Shown here: positions 1-8,132 of the stretch, in pieces | Numbering within the stretch: the first letter of the stretch is position 1 | How the letters are laid out: each line of letters starts with the position of its first letter | NCBI GenBank assembly: GCA_965661575.1 | Contig: CBFIEJ010000004.1 | Coordinates: 1 to 64,000 of the forward strand | Length of the DNA: 64,000 nt | Origin: UA16 sp965661575 | GTDB taxonomy: Bacteria > Bacteroidota > Bacteroidia > Flavobacteriales_D > Sanyastnellaceae | Direction of reading: 5' to 3' | Notes under the pieces: model-generated | Database searches by the model: none | Seen by the model: only the letters and a program-made list of their open reading frames with translations | Told to the model about the DNA's origin: nothing | Position numbers and translations under genes: made by a program

Positions 1-645
1 ACGCTGGCTACGGAGTTGAATGTATTGGCAGATTTCAAACCCAAAGTTCCTGCTGAGGCCCGCAATGCGGATTACGTTATGTTGGGCAACTTGGACCCCA
101 ATGTTCAAGCAAGTGTGCTGGATCAGATGGAATCGCGTCCCAAGTTGATCGTGCTGGATACCATGAACTTTTGGATGGACATTGCCCTGGACCCGTTGAA
201 AGAAGTGATCAAGCGCATCGATGTATTGACCATCAATGATGAAGAAGCGCGCCAACTTTCAGGTGAGCACTCTTTGGTGAAAGCAGCACAAAAAATCCTT
301 CAAATGGGTCCGACCACGCTGGTGATTAAGAAGGGCGAGCACGGCGCGTTGTTGTTCAATAACAGCGAGGTATTTTTCGCGCCTGCATTGCCGTTGGAGG
401 AGGTTTTGGATCCTACTGGCGCTGGCGATACGTTCGCAGGTGGATTCATTGGATACCTGGCCCACACAGACGATATCTCATTCAATAATATGAAGCGTGG
501 CGTAGTGCTGGGCTCAGCCTTGGCCTCTTTCACGTGTGAGAAATTTGGTACAGACCGATTGTTGGAGTTGACACAAGATGAGCTCGACGAACGCATTCAG
601 CGTTTTGTGGATCTTGTCGACTTCGATATCATTCTGAAGGACTGA
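1..645 (+). CDS. PfkB-family sugar/nucleoside kinase (5' end missing)
   Basis: The reading frame is open from base 1, so the start lies outside the window and 214 C-terminal residues are visible. The signature DPTGAGDTFAGG lies near 409-444. Its GAGD aspartate (codon 427-429) is the catalytic base of ribokinase/PfkB kinases, and the glycines form the anion hole. Full-length members have about 300 residues, so roughly 90 N-terminal residues, including the substrate lid, are lost. Substrate cannot be told from this part; adenosine, ribose or fructose-type sugars are all possible. The last 17 bases overlap the 3' end of the convergent M23 peptidase gene. Confidence 0.88.
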   Translation, partial: TLATELNVLADFKPKVPAEARNADYVMLGNLDPNVQASVLDQMESRPKLIVLDTMNFWMDIALDPLKEVIKRIDVLTINDEEARQLSGEHSLVKAAQKILQMGPTTLVIKKGEHGALLFNNSEVFFAPALPLEEVLDPTGAGDTFAGGFIGYLAHTDDISFNNMKRGVVLGSALASFTCEKFGTDRLLELTQDELDERIQRFVDLVDFDIILKD

Positions 646-1516
646 CATCCTCCAACTGTTCCGGAAGCCATTGTGTTGGATCCAATGGCTGACCATCAAC
701 CCACCATTCAAAGTGCGAGTGTGGTCCGGTGCTGTGTGTGCCGGTTCCCCCAAGAATAGCGATTGGATCACCGGCTTGGACGCGGTCGCCGGCCTCAACG
801 AGCAGAGATTTGTTGTGCTTGTAGACAGACGTTCGGTTGGTGGCATGTTGAATACTGACGACATACCCCCCATCTGATGTGTAAGACGCGATGACCACGA
901 TGCCGTCATCGACAGCATGGATGACAGAGCCTTCAGGAGCTACGAAGTCCACCCCAAAGTGACCGATTCCCGGATCGAATTTGGAAGATATCGACCCCTG
1001 GATTGGAGCAAACGGGATGTTGCGCACGGTTTTTTCATTCACCTGCCCGCGTTGCAAGGCAAAACGATCTTCCTGCTCGACACGACTTCTCAAATCCAAA
1101 TCTTCTTGGGTTAAACCCCATTCCGTGAGCGGGTTCTCGCCATTTTCACCACCTTCTTCCGGCTCTGGAATGCGATTTTCAATGGCTTCTCCTCTGAGCA
1201 ATGTGTTCAGTGTTTGAAGGTAGGCGTCTTGTATGGCGAGTTGGCGCATCGCACTGTCGGCGACGATTTCTGCTTGAATGGCGCGCAGCCTCGAAGCCTC
1301 ACTTGCATACCCAGGTACGACGATTTCTTTCAAAGGTGACCAAGCGACCAAGGCATACACAACCGCGCTGGTGAGCATGATCAGTGTGCCTAACGTAAGG
1401 GTTACCCCAATCCGAGAAATCGAAATCTGCCAACGTTCTTTGAACGACTGTTCTTCTAGAATGGTCAACCGATACGGTTTACTCCAGCGCTTCCAAAATG
1501 AATCTTTCTTGCTCAT
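629..1516 (-). CDS. Membrane-anchored M23 family metallopeptidase
   Basis: A 295-residue protein if started at the ATG at 1516, which gives a basic N-terminus (MSKKDSFWKRW) and one transmembrane helix at about residues 36-58. The longer in-frame start at 1648 adds 44 residues unlike this family. The C-terminal half is a LytM/M23 domain with the zinc motif HFGVDF and the partner motif GPHSHFEWW near the C-terminus. Such enzymes cut peptide cross-links of peptidoglycan in the periplasm, or act as LytM-type activators of amidases. Both zinc motifs look intact, so activity is plausible. It is divergent from the SprE-like gene and convergent with the kinase gene. Confidence 0.88.
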   Translation of the reverse strand: MSKKDSFWKRWSKPYRLTILEEQSFKERWQISISRIGVTLTLGTLIMLTSAVVYALVAWSPLKEIVVPGYASEASRLRAIQAEIVADSAMRQLAIQDAYLQTLNTLLRGEAIENRIPEPEEGGENGENPLTEWGLTQEDLDLRSRVEQEDRFALQRGQVNEKTVRNIPFAPIQGSISSKFDPGIGHFGVDFVAPEGSVIHAVDDGIVVIASYTSDGGYVVSIQHATNRTSVYKHNKSLLVEAGDRVQAGDPIAILGGTGTHSTGPHSHFEWWVDGQPLDPTQWLPEQLEDVSPSE

Positions 1517-1670
1517 GGTCGAGCACAAATATCGCAGAATCCAGCGGCAACTTTTGCTGTTTCCACAAAAAGGCGATGATTCCTCGGTCACTTTGGAATA
1601 ATTTAGCGGCTTCTGCGTTGGGAAGTCGACGCTGAGAAACCAGTTCATTCGGATGGAGAAGATGAATCAT
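1479..1670 (-). CDS. Possible small protein upstream of the M23 peptidase
   Basis: A 63-codon frame with ordinary codon use fills the gap between the M23 gene and the SprE-like gene. It overlaps the M23 start by 38 bases and the divergent lipoprotein start by 18 bases. I recognise no domain; the product would be soluble, mixed charged and hydrophobic. The double overlap, and the need for M23 promoter sequence inside it, make a chance frame at least as likely as a gene. Confidence 0.22.
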   Translation of the reverse strand: MIHLLHPNELVSQRRLPNAEAAKLFQSDRGIIAFLWKQQKLPLDSAIFVLDHEQERFILEALE

Positions 1671-4328
1671 AAGATTGTTGCGGGATTACTGCTTTTTGTG
1701 CTGGTCGTGTCCGGTTGTTCGACAACGCGGGACGGATTGCTCTATCGCGCCTACCACAACACCCATGCGAAGTACAACGGTTTCTTCTACGCCAAAGAGG
1801 CGATGGCAGAAGCAGAGGTGATTCTCACGGAGGACTACAAGGAGAATTGGGATGAAATTTTACCCATTTTTCCTCCGGTTGATGAAACCACTGCCCAACA
1901 AGTGTATCCGTTGATGGAGCGTGCCATTGAGAAGTGCACCAATGTAGTGGATAAGCATACCATGTCCCCGCCGCGCCGCGATCAAAAGGACATGAAGCGT
2001 CCCGAATTGAACAAGTGGATCGATGACAATTACGACATCATTGCACGAGCACACCTCATCAAAGGCGAGAAGGAAAAAGCCTTGGAGATCTTTCAATACT
2101 TGGTGAGGACCTTGGATTATCCGGATGCTCAAGCTTGGTCAAACGCATGGATGGCAAGAACGTACATGGCTATGGATGACCGTGTTCGAGCCAATAATAC
2201 CTTGATCAAAGCCGCTCAGATTAACAGGGTTGAGGACCCAGCGGTTCGGGCATATGTCTACCAAGTTTATGCGGATTTCCACCTGAAAAATGGCGATGTT
2301 GAAGCGGCCATTGGCATGTTGGAAAAGGCTCTGAAGTACATTGAAAAGGAAAAGGACAGTGCTCGCACACTTTTCATTCTGGCACAATGCTATGAATTTG
2401 CAGGTCAAAGTGAAGATGCCATTGAGCGGTACAAGCGGGTGGTTGATATTCGAACGCCTTACGAACTTGAGTTTTATTCAAAAATCAAGCAAGCAATGGC
2501 GTTTGATCGCCGGGACGGAAATAGTGATCCCATCATTGAGTTGCTTGAAGACATGCTCGATGATGACAAAAATGAGATTTACCAAGACCAGATTTATTAC
2601 GCGTTAGCAACCTTGGCACTGGAAGAGCGTCGCAAAGAAGAAGGGGTGGATTTGTTGCTGCAATCTTTACTGGTAAATCTGGACAATACCCGCCAGCGAA
2701 TGAAGAGTTATTTGCAGCTTGGCGATATTTATATGGAGGAGTTGGATTACGAGAATGCGCAGGCTTATTATGACAGCGCTCGTACTTTCATGGAAGACGA
2801 AAATGAAAGGTTTGACGAGGTCGATGCCATGGCGGACAACCTTACCGAGTTGGTCGACAACTTGATGGTGATCACGGAGCAGGACAGCTTGTTGGAGATT
2901 TGCGATTTATCGGAAGAAGACCGCGCGGATCGGATTCAAGACATCATCTTTCAACTGGAGGACGAGGCTGAAGAAAGGCGTGAAGCCGCCGCCGCTGCTG
3001 CTGCTGCAGAACTTGATAACGCAGGAGACTCGGGCGCAGGGATGTTTTGGCCTTACAATGCACAGCTGAAAATTGCAGGGCGCAGGAATTTCCGGGATTT
3101 TTGGGGCGACCGAATTCTAGAGGATCATTGGCGACGCTCGATGAAGATGACCATGGCTTTTTCCAATGAGATGGGCAGTGGTGATCAAGGTGCTCTTGGC
3201 ACCGCTGAGCCGGTGGAGACGGGCAGCGATGAAATCCCATCAGCAGAAGAATTGATGGCGGGGCTTCCCTGCGATTCGGCAGCACGGGAAGGTTCGGTGG
3301 CTATGATTGCCGAGGCTTATTACAATGCGGGATTGGTGTACAAAGAGAAACTCTCGGACTTGGAAAACGCGATTGACACTTGGACGGAATTGACCGAGCG
3401 CATGGATGAAAGTGAATTCCATCCCACGACGTTTTACCAACTTTATCGCACCTATTTGCAGCGGGAGGTGGAAGAGAATTACCAAAGCCCATTTTGTGAA
3501 ACGTGCAACTCGGAGCATTGGAGCGCTTTGGTGTTGGAGCGATATCCCAATTCAGAGTGGGCAATTTTGATTGAAAACCCGGACTTTGTGGACCAGGAGG
3601 AAATCAAACGCGAAGAAGAAAGGTTGGCATACGAAGAGCTTTTGCAGCGTTACTATGCGAAGGCTTACCAAGAGGTTTTACTGGCGTGCGATGAGGTAAT
3701 CAACTACAGTCCCAACAATTTTTACAAGTGTAAATACAACTTGCTTCGAGCGCAAAGTATTGGTGCGTTAAGCGCACGCACGGGAGGTGACCGAAGGGCT
3801 TACTACACGGCGCTGGAAAATGTCATTATGTGGTGCGAAGACACCGACGAAGGGGCCTACGCCCGGGATCTACTTGCCGCACTAAACCCTGCTTCAATCA
3901 GGGGTGCAAAAAATGAAGCAAACGCCTCTGAGCCGTCAGAAGTTGAGGTTGAGTGGGAGCACAAACCTTACCTCGAACATTACTTTGGTATGTTGGTTCC
4001 GGTTGGCAGAGGCAACGTGGAGGAGCTCAAAGCGACGATATCCGATTTTAACGGGTCGTTTTATGAATCCAAACAACTTCGAGTTACAGCCAATTTGATC
4101 AATCGCAACTTTCAAATCATTCTAGTCAAAGACTTTAAGCGACAAGACTACAGCCTTGAATACTTCGAAGTTTTCAAGGCCAATACGGGCTTGTTGGAGT
4201 CGATCAATACATCGGGTTACCGGAGCTTCACAATCACCACGGAAAACTACATTTCACTGTTCAAGAACAAGGAAATGGATAGCTACATTGAGTGGTTTGA
4301 GGAAGTCTATTTAACAGATAAGGAATAA
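1653..4328 (+). CDS. SprE/PorW-like TPR lipoprotein of the T9SS/gliding machinery
   Basis: An 891-residue lipoprotein. The signal peptide ends in the lipobox LVVSGC and is followed by a long series of TPR-type helical repeats (roughly residues 110-400 and again later), with an alanine run near residue 450. The start could also be the ATG at 1662, which gives a tighter signal peptide. Size, lipobox, TPR content and position directly before bactofilin and the F-ATPase genes match sprE of Flavobacterium and porW of Porphyromonas, whose products are needed for type 9 secretion and, in gliders, motility. Several T9SS cargo proteins in this window fit that role. The name rests on architecture and synteny, not on an alignment. 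Confidence 0.75.
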   Translation: MEKMNHKIVAGLLLFVLVVSGCSTTRDGLLYRAYHNTHAKYNGFFYAKEAMAEAEVILTEDYKENWDEILPIFPPVDETTAQQVYPLMERAIEKCTNVVDKHTMSPPRRDQKDMKRPELNKWIDDNYDIIARAHLIKGEKEKALEIFQYLVRTLDYPDAQAWSNAWMARTYMAMDDRVRANNTLIKAAQINRVEDPAVRAYVYQVYADFHLKNGDVEAAIGMLEKALKYIEKEKDSARTLFILAQCYEFAGQSEDAIERYKRVVDIRTPYELEFYSKIKQAMAFDRRDGNSDPIIELLEDMLDDDKNEIYQDQIYYALATLALEERRKEEGVDLLLQSLLVNLDNTRQRMKSYLQLGDIYMEELDYENAQAYYDSARTFMEDENERFDEVDAMADNLTELVDNLMVITEQDSLLEICDLSEEDRADRIQDIIFQLEDEAEERREAAAAAAAAELDNAGDSGAGMFWPYNAQLKIAGRRNFRDFWGDRILEDHWRRSMKMTMAFSNEMGSGDQGALGTAEPVETGSDEIPSAEELMAGLPCDSAAREGSVAMIAEAYYNAGLVYKEKLSDLENAIDTWTELTERMDESEFHPTTFYQLYRTYLQREVEENYQSPFCETCNSEHWSALVLERYPNSEWAILIENPDFVDQEEIKREEERLAYEELLQRYYAKAYQEVLLACDEVINYSPNNFYKCKYNLLRAQSIGALSARTGGDRRAYYTALENVIMWCEDTDEGAYARDLLAALNPASIRGAKNEANASEPSEVEVEWEHKPYLEHYFGMLVPVGRGNVEELKATISDFNGSFYESKQLRVTANLINRNFQIILVKDFKRQDYSLEYFEVFKANTGLLESINTSGYRSFTITTENYISLFKNKEMDSYIEWFEEVYLTDKE

Positions 4329-4329
4329 G

Positions 4330-4362
4330 TTGTGATTTTTTTGAGCAATAGAATTACCTTTG
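4330..4362 (+). promoter_or_regulatory. Bacteroidota-type promoter for the bactofilin gene
   Basis: TTG at 4330-4332, a 22-nt spacer, and a perfect -7 box TACCTTTG at 4355-4362 (consensus TAnnTTTG). Only 4 nt (TCTC) separate the box from the ATG at 4367, so transcription should begin at or within a base or two of the start codon. Confidence 0.6.
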
Positions 4363-4366
4363 TCTC

Positions 4367-4810
4367 ATGATCGGATCGAGCAAGAAATCACCAAGACCAG
4401 AGGCCACTTCAGAGAACGTGGTAAATCGCATCGCTAAAGGCACTTCATTTGAAGGGGTGTTGCGCAGTGAAAACAATGTACGCATCGACGGAACATTCGA
4501 AGGCGAGTTGGTCACAAAAGGACGCGTTGTCGTCGGAAATTCAGGTAAAATCAAGGGAACTGTCACTTGCGCGCACTGCGAGACAGAAGGTGAAATGGAA
4601 GGCACGATTGTCGTTCACGAACTTTTTGTGTTGAAAGCTTCAGCCAAAGTTCACGGTGACATTCAATACGGTCAGCTCTCTGTAGAAAACGGAGCTCAAG
4701 CGACAGGAAACCTGCACTTGACCTCCAAGGTGAAAGACATCCAGTCAAACACCAAGCGTGAAGCAAGCAAGGAGTCGAAGTCGGGTGTTCGCCAGACCGC
4801 GGCTGTCTGA
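4367..4810 (+). CDS. Bactofilin (polymer-forming cytoskeletal protein)
   Basis: A 147-residue protein with the bactofilin beta-helix core at about residues 20-120. It shows the usual run of short hydrophobic/glycine rungs (EGVLRSENNVRIDGTFEGEL, then KGRVVVGNSGKIKGTV) and flexible polar ends. Bactofilins polymerise without nucleotide into filaments at the inner face of the membrane and position cell-wall enzymes or surface machinery. The gene sits 38 bases after the SprE-like gene and 26 bases before atpZ, an order I associate with Flavobacteriia. A promoter directly at its start suggests that it can begin the downstream ATP-synthase accessory transcript. Confidence 0.9.
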   Translation: MIGSSKKSPRPEATSENVVNRIAKGTSFEGVLRSENNVRIDGTFEGELVTKGRVVVGNSGKIKGTVTCAHCETEGEMEGTIVVHELFVLKASAKVHGDIQYGQLSVENGAQATGNLHLTSKVKDIQSNTKREASKESKSGVRQTAAV

Positions 4811-4836
4811 TTTCAATTCTGCATTAACCGCATCTC

Positions 4837-5055
4837 TTGGCCCCAAAGCCATCTGCGTCGAATCGTAAACCACCCTCTTTTCTGAGGTTCTCTGGCATGG
4901 CATTTTCCATGGCAGGTAGCATTGGAGTGTGCGTTTGGCTTGGAAGGAAATGGGATGAAAGTTCAAATCAATCTGCCCCAATTGGAACACTGGTAGGTGG
5001 GGTTGCAGGAACTTTGTTAGCAATCTGGATGGTCATCAAAGAGCTTTCAAAATGA
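4837..5055 (+). CDS. AtpZ/AtpI-family ATP synthase accessory protein
   Basis: A 72-residue protein with two hydrophobic segments (about residues 20-38 and 47-66) around the family-like motif VWLGRKWDE. AtpZ/AtpI proteins sit in the inner membrane next to F-ATPase genes and assist c-ring assembly or Mg2+ supply. The start is a TTG at 4837; the next in-frame ATG would remove the conserved basic lead-in to helix 1, so TTG is preferred. It overlaps the next gene by four bases (ATGA), implying translational coupling. Confidence 0.75.
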   Translation: MAPKPSASNRKPPSFLRFSGMAFSMAGSIGVCVWLGRKWDESSNQSAPIGTLVGGVAGTLLAIWMVIKELSK

Positions 5056-5429
5056 AAACGTTTGTGGTGAATTTAACGTTGGTCAATGTTGCTTTGTATG
5101 CTGCGGGCCGAGTCCTGCCTGTGTTCGATGATTTTGCAAGGACGTGGCCATGGTTTGCGATTGTACTCTTTTATTTCGCGCTAACAGCGCTGTTGGTGGC
5201 GTGGCTGAATCGTGCTTCTCGTCGATCCCCAATCCAGTTTGTAACGGCAGTGAACGGCTCAACCGCTCTCAAAATGCTGACATCTTTGGCGGCAGTCACC
5301 ATTTACTTGGTCACAATCGGTGGAGAGCACCGCATTCACTTTGCACTAGGTTTGTTCACGGTCTTCGCTTTTAATACCGTTTTATTGGTAGTGGAGGCCC
5401 AGAAAATATCAAAAAACCGCCCGGATTGA
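5052..5429 (+). CDS. Four-helix membrane protein, AtpI-like by position
   Basis: A 125-residue protein with four predicted membrane helices (about residues 5-24, 32-52, 72-90, 97-115) and a basic loop after helix 2. It lies where subunit i/AtpI is found in F-ATPase operons and overlaps the atpZ-like gene by ATGA. I see no catalytic motif. A role in ATP-synthase assembly is inferred from place and topology only. Confidence 0.6.
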   Translation: MKTFVVNLTLVNVALYAAGRVLPVFDDFARTWPWFAIVLFYFALTALLVAWLNRASRRSPIQFVTAVNGSTALKMLTSLAAVTIYLVTIGGEHRIHFALGLFTVFAFNTVLLVVEAQKISKNRPD

Positions 5430-5473
5430 AGATTTCAACGATTTCTAGTAAAGAAAATCATTCCAGACCAATG

Positions 5474-5500
5474 TTGGGGGTGAATCGTTGACTACTTTTG
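5474..5500 (+). promoter_or_regulatory. Promoter of the atpB-G operon
   Basis: TTG at 5474-5476, a 16-nt spacer and a perfect -7 box TACTTTTG at 5493-5500. Transcription would start near 5506, about 20 nt before the ATG at 5527. This argues against the upstream in-frame TTG at 5488 as the atpB start, since that codon lies inside the promoter. Confidence 0.65.
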
Positions 5501-5526
5501 CCCCGAATTGTGATGACGCCAAACAA

Positions 5527-6750
5527 ATGAGCCGCTATTTAACATCATTCGGAATCTTGCTTACGCTTGCTTTTGCATGCGGAAATGTGGGGCTTTGGGC
5601 TCAGGACCACGAAGTGGACACGGAGCACCATGACGCAGAGCACCATGCCACGGAGAATCATGATGGACACAACCACCTCGAAGAAGAGCACTTAGGTCAC
5701 GATCACGCAGGTCACGATCATGCTGAAGGCGATCATGACCATCACGAAGAGTTTGTCGCGGGTGAATTCATCATCCATCACATTGCAGACGCACATGATA
5801 TCCACCTGTTTGGTGAAGTGCACATCCCGTTGCCCGTTTTACTTTACCTCGGCGATGAAGGCTTTCGTTTTTTCATGAGCAGCGCTTTTGAGGGTCATGG
5901 CCATGGGGACAAACACTACGAAGAAGGACAAGGAATTTCGTACACGCTTCATGCTGAGGACGGAATTCTTCCTAACGGAAATTCAGTAACGTCGGGAGCA
6001 ATTTCAGCATCCAAAGAGGGAACTCAACTTGATGTGTTTGACTTCTCAATCACCAAGTCGGTATTTGGAATGTTGGTCATCCTCACTCTGATGGTGTGGA
6101 TGTTCATCAGCGTTGCAAAGCAATATCAGAAAAATCCTGGTCAAGCGCCGAAGGGATTAGCCAATGCCTTAGAGCCGCTTGTAATTTTCATCCGAGATGA
6201 AATTGCAAAGCCTTCAATTGGGGCGAAAGCAGATCGGTTCATGCCGTTCTTGCTCACGGTGTTCTTCTTTATCTTTTTCTGCAATCTGCTTGGTTTGATT
6301 CCATTCATTGGAGGATTCAATGTTACAGGCACAATGGGGATTACCATTGTACTTGCAACGCTGGTTTTCCTCTTGACCAACCTGAATGGAAATAAGCATT
6401 ATTGGGGCCACTTGTTTTGGCCTCCTGGAGTGCCGTTGCCGGTGAAGTTTATCTTGGTTCCGATCGAGGTTTTTGGAATCTTGATGAAGCCTGCCGTTTT
6501 GATGATTCGATTGACTGCGAATATCTCAGCAGGTCACATCATCATCTTGGCCTTTACGAGTTTGATTTTCATTTTTGGAGAAGGGGGCAACGCGGTGGCC
6601 GCGGGCTCTGGAATCGGTGTGTTCTCCACCCTCTTTATGATCTTTATGTATTTTCTGGAATTGTTGGTTGCATTTTTGCAAGCATTCGTCTTTACGCTGC
6701 TTGCTGCCATTTACTTTGGAGATGCCACCCACGAACCAGCACATCATTGA
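5527..6750 (+). CDS. atpB: ATP synthase F0 subunit a with a His-rich N-terminal extension
   Basis: A 407-residue protein. After a signal-like segment (residues 1-26) comes a strikingly acidic, histidine-rich stretch with 16 His between residues 28 and 73. Then follow the HHIADAH region and the helical core from about residue 180. The essential arginine lies in MIRLTANISAGH. Subunit a forms the two proton half-channels against the c-ring in the inner membrane. Flavobacterial subunit a normally has an extended N-terminus, but the His run here is unusually dense and would face the periplasm. First gene of atpB-E-F-H-A-G. The ATG at 5527 is chosen because of the promoter just upstream. Confidence 0.95.
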   Translation: MSRYLTSFGILLTLAFACGNVGLWAQDHEVDTEHHDAEHHATENHDGHNHLEEEHLGHDHAGHDHAEGDHDHHEEFVAGEFIIHHIADAHDIHLFGEVHIPLPVLLYLGDEGFRFFMSSAFEGHGHGDKHYEEGQGISYTLHAEDGILPNGNSVTSGAISASKEGTQLDVFDFSITKSVFGMLVILTLMVWMFISVAKQYQKNPGQAPKGLANALEPLVIFIRDEIAKPSIGAKADRFMPFLLTVFFFIFFCNLLGLIPFIGGFNVTGTMGITIVLATLVFLLTNLNGNKHYWGHLFWPPGVPLPVKFILVPIEVFGILMKPAVLMIRLTANISAGHIIILAFTSLIFIFGEGGNAVAAGSGIGVFSTLFMIFMYFLELLVAFLQAFVFTLLAAIYFGDATHEPAHH

Positions 6751-6783
6751 ATTGAAATCCATCCACAATAAAAAACAACCATT

Positions 6784-7029
6784 ATGGAATTGTTGAGCAT
6801 TCTTTTTGAAATCGGAATTGGCCAAGGCCTCGCGGGTCTTGGTGCAGGTGCAGCGGTAATCGGTGCAGGTATCGGAGTAGGTCGTATTGGCAGCTCTGCT
6901 TTGGAAGCTATGGCGCGTCAGCCAGAAGCGACAAGCGACTTGCGTTCAAACATGATTGTTGCAGCAGCATTGGTCGAGGGTGTCGCTCTTTTCGGCATCA
7001 TCATCTGCTTGCTTGTAGCGCTCGGATAA
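6784..7029 (+). CDS. atpE: ATP synthase F0 subunit c
   Basis: An 81-residue two-helix hairpin. Helix 1 is Gly/Ala-rich (residues 9-33), the polar loop contains RQP (residues 45-47), and helix 2 carries the ion-binding glutamate E65 in AALVEGVALFG. Subunits c form the rotating ring. I see none of the Gln/Thr pattern of sodium-specific rings, so proton coupling is the likelier reading. Located 33 bases after atpB and 7 bases before atpF. Confidence 0.97.
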   Translation: MELLSILFEIGIGQGLAGLGAGAAVIGAGIGVGRIGSSALEAMARQPEATSDLRSNMIVAAALVEGVALFGIIICLLVALG

Positions 7030-7036
7030 TCGCACC

Positions 7037-7534
7037 ATGGGAGCGTTATTGACACCAGCTTTTGGAACAGTAGTTTGGGCATCCATCGCATTCATTGTGG
7101 TGATGCTCTTGCTGCGTCGCTTCGCTTGGGGACCCATTTTGGGCGCTCTGAACGATCGCGAACAGTCCATTGCCGGTGCTTTGAGCCAAGCCGAGAAGGT
7201 TCGCCAGGAAATGGCGGATTTGTCGGTAAGCAACGAAAACCAAATGAAAGAAGCCCGAGCTGAGCGGGATCGCATGATGCGAGAAGCTCGAGAAATGGCT
7301 GATCAAATGGTAGCAGAAGCAAAGAACAAAGCAAAGGAAGCCGCTGATAAAGAGGTGGCTTCTGCAAAAGATGCTATTGCGGTTGAACGCAAAGCGGCGA
7401 TTGCAGAACTGAAGGCTGAGGTCGGAGGTCTTTCCTTGGAAATTGCAGAGCGCTTGTTGCGAGAAAAGTTGGAGTCTACAGAAGAGCAGAAGGCTCTTGT
7501 AAACAGACTCATTGACGAATCACCACTGAACTGA
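7037..7534 (+). CDS. atpF: ATP synthase F0 subunit b
   Basis: A 165-residue protein with one N-terminal membrane helix (about residues 6-26, ending before LLRRFAWGPI) and a long charged, alanine-rich coiled-coil stalk. This is the classic layout of subunit b, the peripheral stator that ties F1 to subunit a. Only one b-type gene is present, as usual for non-photosynthetic bacteria. Confidence 0.96.
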   Translation: MGALLTPAFGTVVWASIAFIVVMLLLRRFAWGPILGALNDREQSIAGALSQAEKVRQEMADLSVSNENQMKEARAERDRMMREAREMADQMVAEAKNKAKEAADKEVASAKDAIAVERKAAIAELKAEVGGLSLEIAERLLREKLESTEEQKALVNRLIDESPLN

Positions 7535-7541
7535 TTGAGCA

Positions 7542-8099
7542 ATGTCTACGCCACGTGCAGCAAAACGATATGCGAAATCCCTTTTCAGCTTAGCTGAAGA
7601 GCGGGGAGCGATTGAGCACATGGAAAATGATGTGCGTCAGCTTCAAGAGGCCATCACCAACTCGCACGAGTTGGAATTGCTTCTGAAAAGCCCGGTCGTA
7701 AAAGCGGACAAGAAGGAGAGTATCCTCGTTCGCATTTTTGACCAAAAGATCAGTGAATTGTCTTTGGAGTTTGTGAAAATTTTGGTGCGGAAGGGTCGTG
7801 AGTCGATTCTGCCGTCCATCATTGAAGAATCATTGAGTTTGGTGCGAAACATGAGAAATGTACGTCTGGCAGAAGTCAAGACAGCCGTTCCCATGGATGA
7901 TGCGTTGCGCGAGCGCGTGTCCAAAGCACTCAAGCATTTGCACGACGGCGATGTGGAGTTGCAAGAAACAGTCGAGCCCGCCCTTCTGGGAGGCTTTCAA
8001 TTGTTTATGGACAACCGCATGATCGATGCGAGCATCAAACGAGAGATTGATGTCTTGCGCCGTCAAATTACAGATCACGATTACGAACCGGAGTTTTAA
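7542..8099 (+). CDS. atpH: ATP synthase F1 subunit delta
   Basis: A 185-residue protein with the OSCP/delta N-terminal six-helix domain opening in the typical way (RAAKRYAKSLFSLAEERG) and the short C-terminal domain with LGGFQLFMDNRMIDASIK. It joins the b-subunit stalk to the top of the alpha3beta3 head. It lies 7 bases after atpF and 33 bases before atpA. Confidence 0.95.
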   Translation: MSTPRAAKRYAKSLFSLAEERGAIEHMENDVRQLQEAITNSHELELLLKSPVVKADKKESILVRIFDQKISELSLEFVKILVRKGRESILPSIIEESLSLVRNMRNVRLAEVKTAVPMDDALRERVSKALKHLHDGDVELQETVEPALLGGFQLFMDNRMIDASIKREIDVLRRQITDHDYEPEF

Positions 8100-8132
8100 T
8101 CCGGTCAAAGAAACCGAACACCAGCCGAAATC

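Noticed and set aside
5488..5526. Upstream TTG start for atpB
   Set aside because: The codon falls within the promoter (-7 box 5493-5500), and the added 13 residues would precede the signal-like sequence.
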